A DNA stretch of 64,000 nt from an uncultured Desulfobulbus sp. (lineage in GTDB: Bacteria > Desulfobacterota > Desulfobulbia > Desulfobulbales > Desulfobulbaceae), in NCBI RefSeq assembly GCF_963665445.1, contig NZ_OY762276.1:4892601-4956600 (forward strand), in the 5' to 3' direction. Positions within the stretch are counted from its first letter, which is position 1. Each line of letters starts with the position of its first letter. This document shows, piece by piece, positions 7,889-16,725 of this stretch. Below the pieces are notes generated by a model. That model saw nothing but the letters and a program-made list of their open reading frames with translations. It was not told where the DNA came from and made no database searches. Both the position numbers and the translations under genes were made by a program.

Positions 7889-10449
7889 TTATGGGATCTC
7901 CCGATGGATAAAAGCGGGCTGGCGACGAAGATCGATGAGTAGGTACCGATCAGCAGACCGATCAACAGGGCAAAGGAGAAGTCGTGGATGCTGCCCCCGC
8001 CGAAGAGGTAGAGACAGGTGACCGTGATCAGAACGGTGAGCACGGTGATGATGGAACGCGCCAATACCTGGTTGGTCGAAAGGTTGATGATCTCGTGCAG
8101 GTTGAATTCTTCGTGTTTGGCCATGTTCTCACGAATACGGTCAAAAATAACGACGGTGTCGTTGAGCGAATATCCGGCCAGGGTCAACAGGGCGGTGACG
8201 ATGAGCAGGGTAAGCTCCATATTCATCACCCAACAGATGCCCAGGACGATGAGCACATCGTGAAAGGTGGCCACGGTGGCGGCCAGGCCGAACTGGAAAT
8301 CAAAACGGAGCCAGAGGTAGAGAATAACGCCAAGCATGGACAGGCCGATGGAGAGGATGGCCTTGCTCCGCAGGTTGGCCGAGACCGAGGCGCCGATCTC
8401 TGATTTGCTTTCCAGGGAAAAACCCTCGTCCGCCAGTTCCTTGTGCAGGGTGTCGGTGATGCGATCGCTGAGATCGCCGATTTTTGCTTCGGATTTTTTG
8501 ATTTTGACCATCAACCGGTTCTCGCTGGTGACCTGTTGCAGGTCGATCCCCTCGAAGCCACCCTTGGCCAGAGCCACGCGGGCATCGTGCAGGGCAAAGG
8601 GCTTTTCGGTCTTATACTGGAGCATGGTGCCACCGGAAAAATCGATGCCCATGTTCGCCTGGCCGCGAAAGATCTGGACAAAGGCCACCAGGCCGAGCAA
8701 CACCAGCGCGCCGGAGAGGGTAAAGGCGATTTTTCGCATCGCCATAAAGTCGAAGTTCGTTTTCGGCAGCAGCTGGAGAAAGGAAATCTCCTTGATCTTC
8801 TTCAGACTGAACAACGAATCGTAGATCAGGCGGCAGACAAAGAGTACGGCAAAGAGGTTGAAGACGATGCCGAGGGTCAGGGTGATGGCAAAACCCTTGA
8901 TCGGGCCGGTGCCGAACAGGAAGAGCACCAGGGCGGTAATCAGGGTGGTGACCTGGGCGTCGACGACCGACCAGAAGGCCTTGGTGAAACCGCCCTCGAC
9001 CCCGGAGCGTGCCGATTTTCCCAGGGCGAATTCGTCGCGCATACGCTCGTAGATGAGTACGTTGGCGTCGACCGCCATACCGATGGAGAGAATGATACCG
9101 GCAATACCGGGCAGGGTCAGGGTCGAGCCGAGCATGGCCAGGCCGACGAAGAGGAGAAGAATATTGAGTACCAGGCCGATGTTGGCGATCACGCCGGAAA
9201 GCCGGTAGTAGAACAGCATGAAGAGGACCACCAGGGCTGCACCGAGCAGACCGGAGAACATCCCCTTGTTGATCGAATCCTGCCCAAGGCTGGCACCAAC
9301 CGTCAGATTCTGAATGATATCAACCGGTGCCGGCAAGGCACCGACACGCAGGACGATGGCCAGGTCAGTGGCTTCGTTGTGGGTAAAACTTCCCGAGATC
9401 TGTGCGCTGCCGCCGAGGATCCTCTCACGGATCACTGGGGCCGACCGAACGATCTCGTCAAGGACGATGGCCAGGCGGTGGCCGACATTTTTTTCCGTGA
9501 TGGCCGCAAAGACCTGACCGCCGCGAGAGGTCAGATCCAGGCTGACATAGGGCTCGTTGAAGGTGCCGCCGATGCGTACCTGGGCGTTTTTGACCATCTC
9601 ACCGGTCATCAGCACCGGATTTTCCAGCAGGATCGGCACCTTGGACTCACGTTTGGTTTGGTCGTCGATCACCCGTTCAAAATAGATTTCCGTCCCCTTG
9701 GGCAGACGACTTTGCAGAGCGAGGTTCAGCTGTTTGCGGCTCTCCCCCTCACGCCACTGGCCGGCCTGCTCGGCATCATGAATGAGCTGCCCCAGATCAA
9801 TGCCGGCGGTGTCGGCCACCATCTTGAACTCAAGCTGAGCGGTCTGGCCGATCAGGCTCATGGCCCGTTGTGGATCCTTGACCCCCGGGAGCTGGACCAC
9901 GATCTGGTTCTCGCCTTGGCGAACCACCACTGGTTCGGAGACACCGAATTGGTCGATACGGTTTCGAATGATTTCAAGTGACTGATTGACCGCATTTTTC
10001 CGGATGAAATTGACTTCATCTTCCTTCAGGCGGAGGGTGATCCGGGGAAAACTGCCCTCATCGGCTTGGATCTGACTGTCCAGATTGGGAAAGTTTTCTT
10101 GGAGGATCTGTTTGACCGTGGAAACCGCCCCGGTGTTGGGCAGGGTAAACAGTACCGACTTGGCATCGGTGGTCTCCATACGGACCGCGTTGATGTTCTT
10201 GGAGGCCAGTGCGGTCTTGAAATCAGAGGCAGCCAGGTCCAGGGAATTCTCGGCGGCTTTTTCCAGGTCGACCTGGAGAACGATGTGCATACCTCCCTGA
10301 AGGTCCAGGCCGAGTTTGAGCCCGGCGGGAGCCATGTACTTCTTCCACCAGTCAGGCAGATTGTGATTGACCGATGGCAGAAGCGCAAGGCCTGAAAAAA
10401 ATAAGAGGAAAATGACTAGCCCGATTTTGAGCTTCAAGCTGGAATTCAT
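7885..10449 (-). CDS. secDF: Fused protein translocase subunit SecDF
   Basis: An 854-residue fusion of SecD and SecF, which use the proton motive force to help preproteins leave the Sec channel. The SecD part starts with a membrane helix (about 8-28) and the LGLDLQGGMH motif, followed by the large periplasmic P1 domain and the hydrophobic bundle containing the VDANVLIYERMRDE motif. The SecF part begins near residue 570, with GIDFSGGTMLQ, a second periplasmic domain and NDTVVIFDRIREN. In many proteobacteria secD and secF are separate. No yajC is adjacent upstream. It heads the operon secDF-ykgJ-HD-HAD. Confidence 0.96.
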   Translation of the reverse strand: MNSSLKLKIGLVIFLLFFSGLALLPSVNHNLPDWWKKYMAPAGLKLGLDLQGGMHIVLQVDLEKAAENSLDLAASDFKTALASKNINAVRMETTDAKSVLFTLPNTGAVSTVKQILQENFPNLDSQIQADEGSFPRITLRLKEDEVNFIRKNAVNQSLEIIRNRIDQFGVSEPVVVRQGENQIVVQLPGVKDPQRAMSLIGQTAQLEFKMVADTAGIDLGQLIHDAEQAGQWREGESRKQLNLALQSRLPKGTEIYFERVIDDQTKRESKVPILLENPVLMTGEMVKNAQVRIGGTFNEPYVSLDLTSRGGQVFAAITEKNVGHRLAIVLDEIVRSAPVIRERILGGSAQISGSFTHNEATDLAIVLRVGALPAPVDIIQNLTVGASLGQDSINKGMFSGLLGAALVVLFMLFYYRLSGVIANIGLVLNILLLFVGLAMLGSTLTLPGIAGIILSIGMAVDANVLIYERMRDEFALGKSARSGVEGGFTKAFWSVVDAQVTTLITALVLFLFGTGPIKGFAITLTLGIVFNLFAVLFVCRLIYDSLFSLKKIKEISFLQLLPKTNFDFMAMRKIAFTLSGALVLLGLVAFVQIFRGQANMGIDFSGGTMLQYKTEKPFALHDARVALAKGGFEGIDLQQVTSENRLMVKIKKSEAKIGDLSDRITDTLHKELADEGFSLESKSEIGASVSANLRSKAILSIGLSMLGVILYLWLRFDFQFGLAATVATFHDVLIVLGICWVMNMELTLLIVTALLTLAGYSLNDTVVIFDRIRENMAKHEEFNLHEIINLSTNQVLARSIITVLTVLITVTCLYLFGGGSIHDFSFALLIGLLIGTYSSIFVASPLLSIGRSHK

Positions 10450-10898
10450 GAATGCTGCACCTGTGGCTGAGAAAAAAGATGGGTGGATACATGGTTACGC
10501 AAAATGATCAGACTATACGTCGACAGGGCCGGTGATGCAACGGTGGGTCGACATTTTATTTGAAAAAGCGTCTCCGAAACCGTGCAGTTGAAAGCGAAGA
10601 AGCTCGGGCAAGCTCTCCTGCCGGCTGGAGTTCCGTAATCGTTTCTCTCCCTTAATCAGAGGGGACGACCCAAGTTGCAGCGATGCCGATCAATCTCCGC
10701 CGTTGCCGGTCAGGGCCGCTTCTGTTAGATTGGCGCCAACGTAATTTTTCCTGTTTTGCCGTTCACCGCATAGCATTCGGGGACGACCTATCGAACTTCG
10801 TAATCTGCTGTTTCTGCAGTGTATGACCGCGCTGTTTTGATTGTTCAGCAACACATCCTTTTTCATTGCCGCCCGCATCGGTGGCTGGAGATACCGAC
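10450..10898. other. 449-bp intergenic region between divergent secDF and the COG2187-like gene
   Basis: No convincing gene, RNA or riboswitch was recognised. Short open frames here lack ribosome sites and family resemblance. It must contain the secDF promoter on the minus strand and that of the 10899 gene on the plus strand. A stretch at about 10791-10827 resembles the core of the dispersed repeat described elsewhere in the window (TCGAACTTCGTAA against TCGAGCTTCGTAA), but is too diverged to call a copy with confidence. Confidence 0.4.
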
Positions 10899-11915
10899 AT
10901 GACCCAGGAAAGCCTTCCCCAGTTTGTGCAAACCCTTCTCAATCCCGAGTGTTACGATCATCCGGTTGCCGAGGTGGAACTGGTGCAAACCCATATCTCT
11001 TTCGTGCTCCTGGCCGGGGAATTCGTCTACAAATTCAAGAAACCGGTGAATTTCGGTTTTCTTGATTTTTCCGATCTGGAGAAACGACGTTTCTGTTGCG
11101 AGCAGGAACTTGTGCTCAACCGCCGGCTCTGTCCGGATATATATCTGGGGATCGTCACCGTGACCCGTGAGGAGGATGGGCGCTCTATGTTGGACGGTTC
11201 GGGAGAGGTGGTCGAATACGGGGTGAAGATGGCGCGTATGCCGGAAGATCGCATGATGCAGCATGTGATCACCCGAGGCGAACTGGGGAGCGAACACATA
11301 GAAGCCCTGGTTGCCATTCTTGCCGATTTTTACTCCAGTGCCGAAGGGGGGGAGGAGATTGCCAAATTCGGCACTGCCGATGCAGTGGCGGTCAATGTCC
11401 TTGAAAATTTCGAGCAGACCAAGGGCTTTATCGGCCAGGGGGCATTGACCCAGGAACAGTTCGACATCATCTCAGGCTATGCCCGCAGCGTCCTGGCCCA
11501 GGAACCATTGTTCCAGCGCAGGATTGACGGCGGCTACATCCGCGATTGCCATGGCGATCTGTACTCGACCAACATCTGCCTGGCCGATAAAGTCTATATT
11601 TTTGACTGCATAGAGTTCAATCAACGGTTTCGATACTGCGATGTCGCCAGCGATGTCGCCTTTCTCGCCATGGACCTTGACTTTCATGGGCTGACCCATC
11701 TCTCCACTCAGTTCATCGAGCAGTTCTGTATCCGGACCGGGGATACCTCGTTGATGAGCATGCTCAATTTCTACAAGTGCTACCGGGCCTATGTGCGGGG
11801 CAAGATTGGTTTGTTCACCGCAGGTGACCCTGCGGTTGCTCCACAGGTACAGGAGCTTTGCCTTCAGCAGGCTGCCCAGTATTTCAAGCTTGCAGAGCGT
11901 TATGCAGGTGCGTGA
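10899..11915 (+). CDS. Aminoglycoside-phosphotransferase-like protein (COG2187 type)
   Basis: A 338-residue protein of the kinase-like fold. The N-terminal part (AGEFVYKFKKPV) supplies the nucleotide-binding lysine. The C-terminal part has the catalytic loop CHGDLYSTNI and the metal-binding FDCIEF, matching the COG2187 group. Members are often fused to, or adjacent to, a COG0645 P-loop kinase, as here: the next gene overlaps by 14 bases. The phosphoacceptor is unknown. I preferred ATG 10899 with GGAG 9 bases upstream over an earlier TTG at 10866. Confidence 0.83.
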   Translation: MTQESLPQFVQTLLNPECYDHPVAEVELVQTHISFVLLAGEFVYKFKKPVNFGFLDFSDLEKRRFCCEQELVLNRRLCPDIYLGIVTVTREEDGRSMLDGSGEVVEYGVKMARMPEDRMMQHVITRGELGSEHIEALVAILADFYSSAEGGEEIAKFGTADAVAVNVLENFEQTKGFIGQGALTQEQFDIISGYARSVLAQEPLFQRRIDGGYIRDCHGDLYSTNICLADKVYIFDCIEFNQRFRYCDVASDVAFLAMDLDFHGLTHLSTQFIEQFCIRTGDTSLMSMLNFYKCYRAYVRGKIGLFTAGDPAVAPQVQELCLQQAAQYFKLAERYAGA

Positions 11916-12498
11916 TGGAGCCCACAGGGCACCAGTGAAGCGCAGGCTGGTGGTGTTTTTCGGGATGACCGCTTCGGGGAAATCCACCCTGGCCATGGCC
12001 TGGGCGCAGCAGCAGGCGGTTCCCTATTACAATACCGACCGGGTCCGCAAGGAACTGGCAGGGCTTGCGGCAACCGAGCGTCGCCCAGATGGCATTGATC
12101 AGGGCATATACTCACCGGCCTTGTCTGCGCGCACCTATCAAACCATGCTGCAGAGGGCGGAACAGGATTTTGCCGAAGGGGCATCGATGGTGATTCTGGA
12201 CGGCTCGTACAGCAGGCGTGCGGATCGCGATGCGGTGCGGGCGGCGGCGCTGCAGGCGGGCGTGGCGTGTTGTTTCTGCTACTGTCAGTGCTCGGCAGAG
12301 GAGACCAGGCGCCGGCTGGCTGTTCGAGCAGTCGACCGCGAAGCGGTTTCCGACGGGAGATGGGAAATTTACCTGCATCAGCAGGGGAGTTTTGCCTTGC
12401 CTGCTGAGGATGAACGCCGGGATTGCTGTTTCCTGAATACGGAAGAGACGGTGGAGAGCCTGCTGGAAAAAATTGGCGACCTTATGAAGTCAACCTGA
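11902..12498 (+). CDS. P-loop kinase-like protein (COG0645 type)
   Basis: About 198 residues with a Walker A motif GMTASGKST near residue 21 and an AAA_33/zeta-toxin-like kinase arrangement: DGSYSRRADRD, then a C-rich strand followed by the EETRRRL lid-like helix. In many bacteria this domain forms the C-terminal half of one protein with the COG2187 domain. Here the two are separate but overlapping frames, so they probably act together. The start is uncertain: ATG 11902 lies inside the previous gene and has a weak ribosome site, and GTG 11908 is possible. The substrate is unknown. Confidence 0.78.
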   Translation: MQVRDGAHRAPVKRRLVVFFGMTASGKSTLAMAWAQQQAVPYYNTDRVRKELAGLAATERRPDGIDQGIYSPALSARTYQTMLQRAEQDFAEGASMVILDGSYSRRADRDAVRAAALQAGVACCFCYCQCSAEETRRRLAVRAVDREAVSDGRWEIYLHQQGSFALPAEDERRDCCFLNTEETVESLLEKIGDLMKST

Positions 12499-12572
12499 GA
12501 GGGATATTTCGGGTTCGTCAGATCCTGATTTGCGGACTGATTTTCAGGTTGTTGACGTGTTCCGAAGCCATC

Positions 12573-12611
12573 AAAAAGAGCGGCTCAGCCTTTTTTACAA
12601 GGGCTGAGCCG
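12573..12611 (-). terminator. Intrinsic terminator after bamD
   Basis: Perfect 10-bp inverted repeat (CGGCTCAGCC at 12581-12590 with its complement at 12602-12611) and an 11-base loop. On the minus strand it is followed by CTCTTTTTGA. It lies 16 bases past the bamD stop. Confidence 0.8.
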
Positions 12612-12626
12612 TACCTGTTTCAGCGC

Positions 12627-13487
12627 TTACTGTTTTGCATCCGGGCCTCGCTGCTCCTCTTCCCGCTGTTGGCTGACTTTTACTTTGGAGGCGGACTCGT
12701 TTTCCTTGGCCTCTTCAAGACGATCTTCCGGCGCCTTGGTCATAAATTCCGGCAACCAGCGACTCATGCCCCAGGACGGCGGGTCTCCAGCCTGCAGACG
12801 CTCTAAAAGGGCTTTTGCCTTGGGGGTCAAGGAGGTGTCCGGGTACATGGCCAGCAGGTACTTCAGGCGCTGTTGAGCCTGCTGGTACCGTTCGGTGCGG
12901 ACGTAGAACACGGCAACCATGTATTCGTGGTTGACCAGGAACTCCTTGCAGTCGTGAATCTTGGTCTTTGCCTCCTTGGCATAGGGCGACTGCGGGTAGG
13001 CGTTGATCAGGCGGGAAAAGGCCTTGATCGCCTCCTTGGGACCGGAGATGTCGCGATCGATGCGGTCCGAACGATTGTAATCGCACATGCCGAGCTGGAA
13101 CAATACATAGGGAATGGCTTCGTTGGTGGGATGGTGTTCTTCAAATCCCTTGTAGAGCACCTTGGCCTCGGCATACTCCTTGTTGTAGTAATGTGCATCG
13201 GCCGCCTTCAACTCCGCCAGCATGGCCTGGGCGCTGAAGGGGTGTTCGTCGAGGATCAGCTTGAAATTTTTCACGGCCTCGCTGTAATCGCCGACGTTGT
13301 AGGCATCCATTCCTAGGGTGATCAAGGTTTCCGGAGGCAGAGACTTGGGCTCGTCTTCCTCGCCAAAGGTAAACTTGCTGAACATGCCGCTAAACGTTGA
13401 GCACCCGGAAAGGGCCAGGGCTAAAAAAAGAAGACAAATCAGCGCCAGGCGTGATATTGAAGGGTGCAACCGGGGAGAGACAGGCAT
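12627..13487 (-). CDS. bamD: Outer membrane protein assembly factor BamD
   Basis: A lipoprotein of 286 residues. The signal peptide ends in the lipobox LSGC (after LALALSGCSTF). TPR-type repeats follow (LGMDAYNVGDYSEAVKNF; a second with YYNKEYAEAKVLYKGF; a third with AIKAFSRLINAYPQSPYA), the arrangement of BamD, the TPR partner of BamA in beta-barrel insertion. I chose ATG 13487 over the upstream 13505 codon, because AGAGGA lies 7 bases before it and the signal peptide then has normal length. The charged C-terminal tail is longer than in E. coli. It follows trxB by 10 bases. Confidence 0.9.
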   Translation of the reverse strand: MPVSPRLHPSISRLALICLLFLALALSGCSTFSGMFSKFTFGEEDEPKSLPPETLITLGMDAYNVGDYSEAVKNFKLILDEHPFSAQAMLAELKAADAHYYNKEYAEAKVLYKGFEEHHPTNEAIPYVLFQLGMCDYNRSDRIDRDISGPKEAIKAFSRLINAYPQSPYAKEAKTKIHDCKEFLVNHEYMVAVFYVRTERYQQAQQRLKYLLAMYPDTSLTPKAKALLERLQAGDPPSWGMSRWLPEFMTKAPEDRLEEAKENESASKVKVSQQREEEQRGPDAKQ

Positions 13488-13497
13488 AACGAGTCCT

Positions 13498-14460
13498 CTA
13501 TTCACTGCAGTTTAAGGGTTGATCAGGTGCTTGGTTGCCGAGGTAATGTTCAACCGAGAGCTCTGCAACCGCGCCTTCGCCGGCGGCGTTGACGATCTGA
13601 CGGGATCGCTTGCTGCGAATGTCACCGGCGGCAAAGACTCCGGGGATGGAGGTGGCCATCTCATCGTCGGTGATGATAAAGCCGGCTTCATCGGTGTTGA
13701 GTTGTTCCATCGGCAGGATTTCCGTGTTGGGGGCAATGCCGATCAGGATAAAAATGCCGGTCACCTTCAGGGTCGATTCTTCCTTGTTGTAGTGGCGAAG
13801 CAAAAGCTCCTCCACACCGGTGGTTTTTGAACCGCGGATTTCAAGTACCTCGGTGTTCCACAGAAAATCGATTTTTTCGTTGCAGAAGGCTTTTTCCTGA
13901 AGGATTTTGGTGGCGCGCAGTTCTCCTCGGCGATGGATCACAGTCACCTTGGAGGCGAACTTGGTGAGATGGAGCGCCTCTTGAATCGCGGTGTTACCGC
14001 CACCGACCACGGCTATCTCCTGGTTGCGGTAAAAGGGGCCATCGCAGGTGGCGCAGTAGGACACACCACGACCACTGAATTCATACTCTCCGGGGATGTC
14101 GAGCTTGCGCGGTTTGGCGCCGGTGCAGAGAATGACCGTCTTGGCGGTGAGCACGTCGCCGTTTTCCAGGGTGACCGACTTGATCTCGCCCATCAGGTCA
14201 AGCGCGGTGATGGTGGCAAACCGTTTTTCCAGACCGAAGCGATCGGCATGGGCGGTCATCTTATCCATCAGGTCAAAGCCTGAAATGCCGTCTCCAAAAC
14301 CGGGATAGTTGTCGACCCAATCGGTGACCAGGACCTGGCCGCCGGTTGCTCCTTTCTCGACGAGAAGAACGCTGAGCCGGCCGCGGGCGGCATACAACCC
14401 GGCCGTAAGGCCAGCCGGTCCCCCTCCAACGATGATCAGCTGATACTGTGCCTGTTGCAT
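13498..14460 (-). CDS. trxB: Thioredoxin-disulfide reductase
   Basis: A 320-residue flavoprotein that reduces thioredoxin with NADPH. It shows the FAD-binding GGGPAGLTAGLYAARG, the redox-active CATC followed by DGPFYRN, the NADPH-binding VGGGNTAIQEALHL and the C-terminal GVFAAGDIRSK. ATG 14460 is used; no strong ribosome site is visible. It is the middle gene of trxA-trxB-bamD. Pairing with trxA is the expected redox partnership, while the bamD linkage is positional. Confidence 0.96.
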   Translation of the reverse strand: MQQAQYQLIIVGGGPAGLTAGLYAARGRLSVLLVEKGATGGQVLVTDWVDNYPGFGDGISGFDLMDKMTAHADRFGLEKRFATITALDLMGEIKSVTLENGDVLTAKTVILCTGAKPRKLDIPGEYEFSGRGVSYCATCDGPFYRNQEIAVVGGGNTAIQEALHLTKFASKVTVIHRRGELRATKILQEKAFCNEKIDFLWNTEVLEIRGSKTTGVEELLLRHYNKEESTLKVTGIFILIGIAPNTEILPMEQLNTDEAGFIITDDEMATSIPGVFAAGDIRSKRSRQIVNAAGEGAVAELSVEHYLGNQAPDQPLNCSE

Positions 14461-14471
14461 GTCCAAACCGG

Positions 14472-14516
14472 AAAAAAGAAGACACGTCCCCTGCTCAGAC
14501 GAAAGAAGAGGACGTG
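14472..14516 (-). terminator. Possible attenuator between trxA and trxB
   Basis: On the minus strand a CACGTCC...GGACGTG stem (14483-14489 with 14510-14516) is followed by TCTTCTTTTTT. It sits in the 72-base trxA-trxB gap and could lower trxB-bamD expression relative to trxA. The stem is only 7 bp with a 20-base loop, so this is tentative. Confidence 0.45.
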
Positions 14517-14532
14517 CCGAAATGAAAAGAAA

Positions 14533-14862
14533 TTAGAGGGCTTTTTTGATCAGGTCCTGCAGCTGGGATTTGCCGACAGCACCTGTGATTTGGTCGACGA
14601 CCTCTCCGCCCTTGAAAAGAATCAGGGTGGGGATGGCCCGAATGCCGAATTTTCCCGGGGTCGCGGGGTTGTCATCCACGTTCATCTTGGCGATGACCAC
14701 CTGACCCTCGAATTCCGCCGCCAACTCATCAATAACCGGACCGATGGCCTTGCAGGGGCCGCACCAGGGCGCCCAGAAATCAACCAGACAGGGAAGCGAA
14801 TTGCCAACAATGTCCTTCTCGAATTCGCTGTCGGAAATGTGCACTACCTTTTCACTTGCCAT
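14533..14862 (-). CDS. trxA: Thioredoxin
   Basis: A 109-residue thioredoxin with the redox motif WCGPCK (Cys34, Cys37) and the cis-proline segment IPTLILF. It serves as a general protein disulfide reductant in the cytoplasm. A strong AAGGAG ribosome site lies 8 bases before the ATG. A sigma70-like promoter lies about 90 bases upstream. It is the first gene of trxA-trxB-bamD, and the hairpin after it may set the ratio to trxB. Confidence 0.97.
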   Translation of the reverse strand: MASEKVVHISDSEFEKDIVGNSLPCLVDFWAPWCGPCKAIGPVIDELAAEFEGQVVIAKMNVDDNPATPGKFGIRAIPTLILFKGGEVVDQITGAVGKSQLQDLIKKAL

Positions 14863-14950
14863 CGTTTATCTCCTTTTGGGCGGCCATTGAAAGGGTGTAA
14901 AAAATATAGAAATTTCAATGGTTATGTAGTGGTTAGTTGCATCGGCGGTC

Positions 14951-14979
14951 ATTCTACCTTGCCGATTTCATAGTGACAA
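14951..14979 (-). promoter_or_regulatory. sigma70-like promoter of trxA
   Basis: Reading the minus strand: TTGTCA, a 17-base spacer, then TAGAAT, about 90 bases before the trxA start. Both hexamers are one or two bases off consensus. Confidence 0.65.
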
Positions 14980-15038
14980 GAAAAAATTGACATCATTGCG
15001 GCACTGTCAAGTCCGGCGGCGAATGAAAGTTTTTGCTT

Positions 15039-15068
15039 TTGACATCGGAAAAACTCCCGTGCTATAAG
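15039..15068 (+). promoter_or_regulatory. sigma70-like promoter of hemL
   Basis: TTGACA at 15039-15044, an 18-base spacer and TATAAG at 15063-15068, about 55 bases upstream of the hemL ATG. The -35 is a perfect match. Confidence 0.72.
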
Positions 15069-15123
15069 TGAAGGTTTCGTTATCGATTACCATCAAGTCA
15101 ACTGGAGCCACTGGAGGCATGCA

Positions 15124-16413
15124 ATGAAAACGGATCGGTCGGCAGAACTTTTTTCCCAAGCCAAGATGCTTATTCCCGGGGGGGTCAACTCGCCGGTGCG
15201 TGCATGTCGATCCGTGGGCTGTGATCCACTTTTTGTCAAAAAAGCGGCAGGTTGCATCATCACTGATGTGGATGGCAACGAGTTTGTCGATTTTGTCGGT
15301 TCCTGGGGGCCGATGATTCTCGGTCACGCCCATCCGGAGGTGGTCGAGGCCATTCGCGAGGCGGCAACGCTTGGAACCAGTTTCGGCGCGCCCTGCGCCC
15401 AGGAGGTTGAACTGGCCCAATTGGTCTGCGATTCGGTGCCTTCCCTGGAGAAAATTCGCTTCGTCAACTCGGGCACCGAGGCCACCATGAGCGCCATTCG
15501 CTTGGCGCGGGGCTACACCGGGCGGAAGATGGTGATCAAGTTCGACGGCTGTTACCATGGACATGCCGATTCGTTCCTGGTCAAAGCCGGCTCCGGCGTC
15601 ATCACCCTCGGTATTCCCGGGAGTCCGGGCGTGCCCGATGACATCGTGAAAAACACCCTCTCCATCCCCTATAATAATATCGAGGTGCTGGAGAAGACGT
15701 TGCGGGATGACCAGCTGGATATTGCCTGTGTCATCGTTGAACCAGTGGCCGGGAATATGGGGGTTGTTGTCCCGGAATTGACCTTTTTGCAGCGCTTGCG
15801 GGAGTTGACCAGTGAACTGGGCATCGTGCTCATCTTTGATGAGGTCATCACCGGTTTTCGCCTGGCCCTTGGCGGCGCCCAGGAGCGCTTCGGCATCAAG
15901 CCGGATCTCACCTGTCTGGGCAAGATCATCGGTGGAGGGCTGCCGGTTGGTGCCTACGGCGGGAAACGTGAGTTGATGGAGATGATCGCCCCCGATGGAC
16001 CGGTATATCAGGCCGGTACCCTGTCGGGCAACCCCTTGGCTATGGCTGCGGGGTTGGCCATGCTCAAGGTCGTCCGCCGGCCGGGATTTTACCAAGAGCT
16101 CGAGGCAACCGCGACCTGGTTCGGTGAGGAGATGGCGCGGTTGGCTGGGGCCGCTCCGCTGCCGATTACCCTAAATAGCATCGGATCGCTGATGACCTGC
16201 TTTTTTACCGATACGCCGGTCACTGATTATACCTCGGCCATGACCGCCGATACCGACCGCTATGGCAAATACTACCGGAGAATGCTTGACGGAGGTGTGT
16301 GGCTTGCGCCGTCGCAGTTCGAGGCCTCCTTTATTTCGGCCGCACATGATCGCAAGCACTTGGAAAAGGCCTTGGAGTTGACTGAATCATCATTCAAAAA
16401 ATTGATGGATTAG
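15124..16413 (+). CDS. hemL: Glutamate-1-semialdehyde 2,1-aminomutase
   Basis: A PLP enzyme (429 residues) that makes 5-aminolevulinate for haem, siroheme and cobalamin in the C5 pathway. The N-terminal IPGGVNSPVRAC, the GCYHGHAD segment, the FDEVITGFR aspartate motif and CLGKIIGGGLPVGAYGG with the PLP lysine (about residue 265) are all diagnostic. GGAGG lies 8 bases upstream of the ATG, and a good promoter precedes it. The following atp genes are separated by 84 bases and may have their own promoter. Confidence 0.97.
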   Translation: MKTDRSAELFSQAKMLIPGGVNSPVRACRSVGCDPLFVKKAAGCIITDVDGNEFVDFVGSWGPMILGHAHPEVVEAIREAATLGTSFGAPCAQEVELAQLVCDSVPSLEKIRFVNSGTEATMSAIRLARGYTGRKMVIKFDGCYHGHADSFLVKAGSGVITLGIPGSPGVPDDIVKNTLSIPYNNIEVLEKTLRDDQLDIACVIVEPVAGNMGVVVPELTFLQRLRELTSELGIVLIFDEVITGFRLALGGAQERFGIKPDLTCLGKIIGGGLPVGAYGGKRELMEMIAPDGPVYQAGTLSGNPLAMAAGLAMLKVVRRPGFYQELEATATWFGEEMARLAGAAPLPITLNSIGSLMTCFFTDTPVTDYTSAMTADTDRYGKYYRRMLDGGVWLAPSQFEASFISAAHDRKHLEKALELTESSFKKLMD

Positions 16414-16497
16414 TTAAAAAAATATTGCGTTTGCCGGTTGCGCATGCTACCTGTAGCTGCGATTATCAAGTCCCGGTAAATGCGCGTGAGGCGTACG

Positions 16498-16725
16498 ATG
16501 TCAGACGAGCGCAGGGAGATGTTCAGGCAACTTGCCGTCTACAGTGAAGTCGGCATGAGCTTTGTCTTTTCCATCATCATTGGATTCGGCATGGGATGGG
16601 CTCTTGATAACAAGGTGTTTGGGGGAAAGACCTCTCCCTATCTAACATTTATTTTTTTAGGTCTGGGGATTATTGCCGGATTTAAAAGACTCTGGGAACT
16701 GACCCGGAATATGCAAGATGAATAA
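16498..16725 (+). CDS. atpZ: AtpZ/AtpI-family protein
   Basis: A 75-residue protein with two predicted membrane helices (MSFVFSIIIGFGMGWALD and YLTFIFLGLGIIAGF) and a charged N-terminus, the pattern of AtpZ-type small proteins that precede F0 genes. Suggested roles in the family are ring assembly or ion (Mg/Ca) handling. ATG 16498 is preferred over ATG 16480, because GAGG lies 6 bases upstream. It overlaps the next gene by 8 bases. Confidence 0.78.
   Translation: MSDERREMFRQLAVYSEVGMSFVFSIIIGFGMGWALDNKVFGGKTSPYLTFIFLGLGIIAGFKRLWELTRNMQDE

Noticed and set aside
8443..9981. 512-residue plus-strand frame antisense to secDF
   Set aside because: It is the opposite-strand shadow of secDF, with repetitive charged composition and no ribosome site.
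10690..10878. 62-residue minus-strand frame upstream of secDF
   Set aside because: It has no ribosome site and no homology pattern, and overlaps the start region of the divergent 10899 gene.
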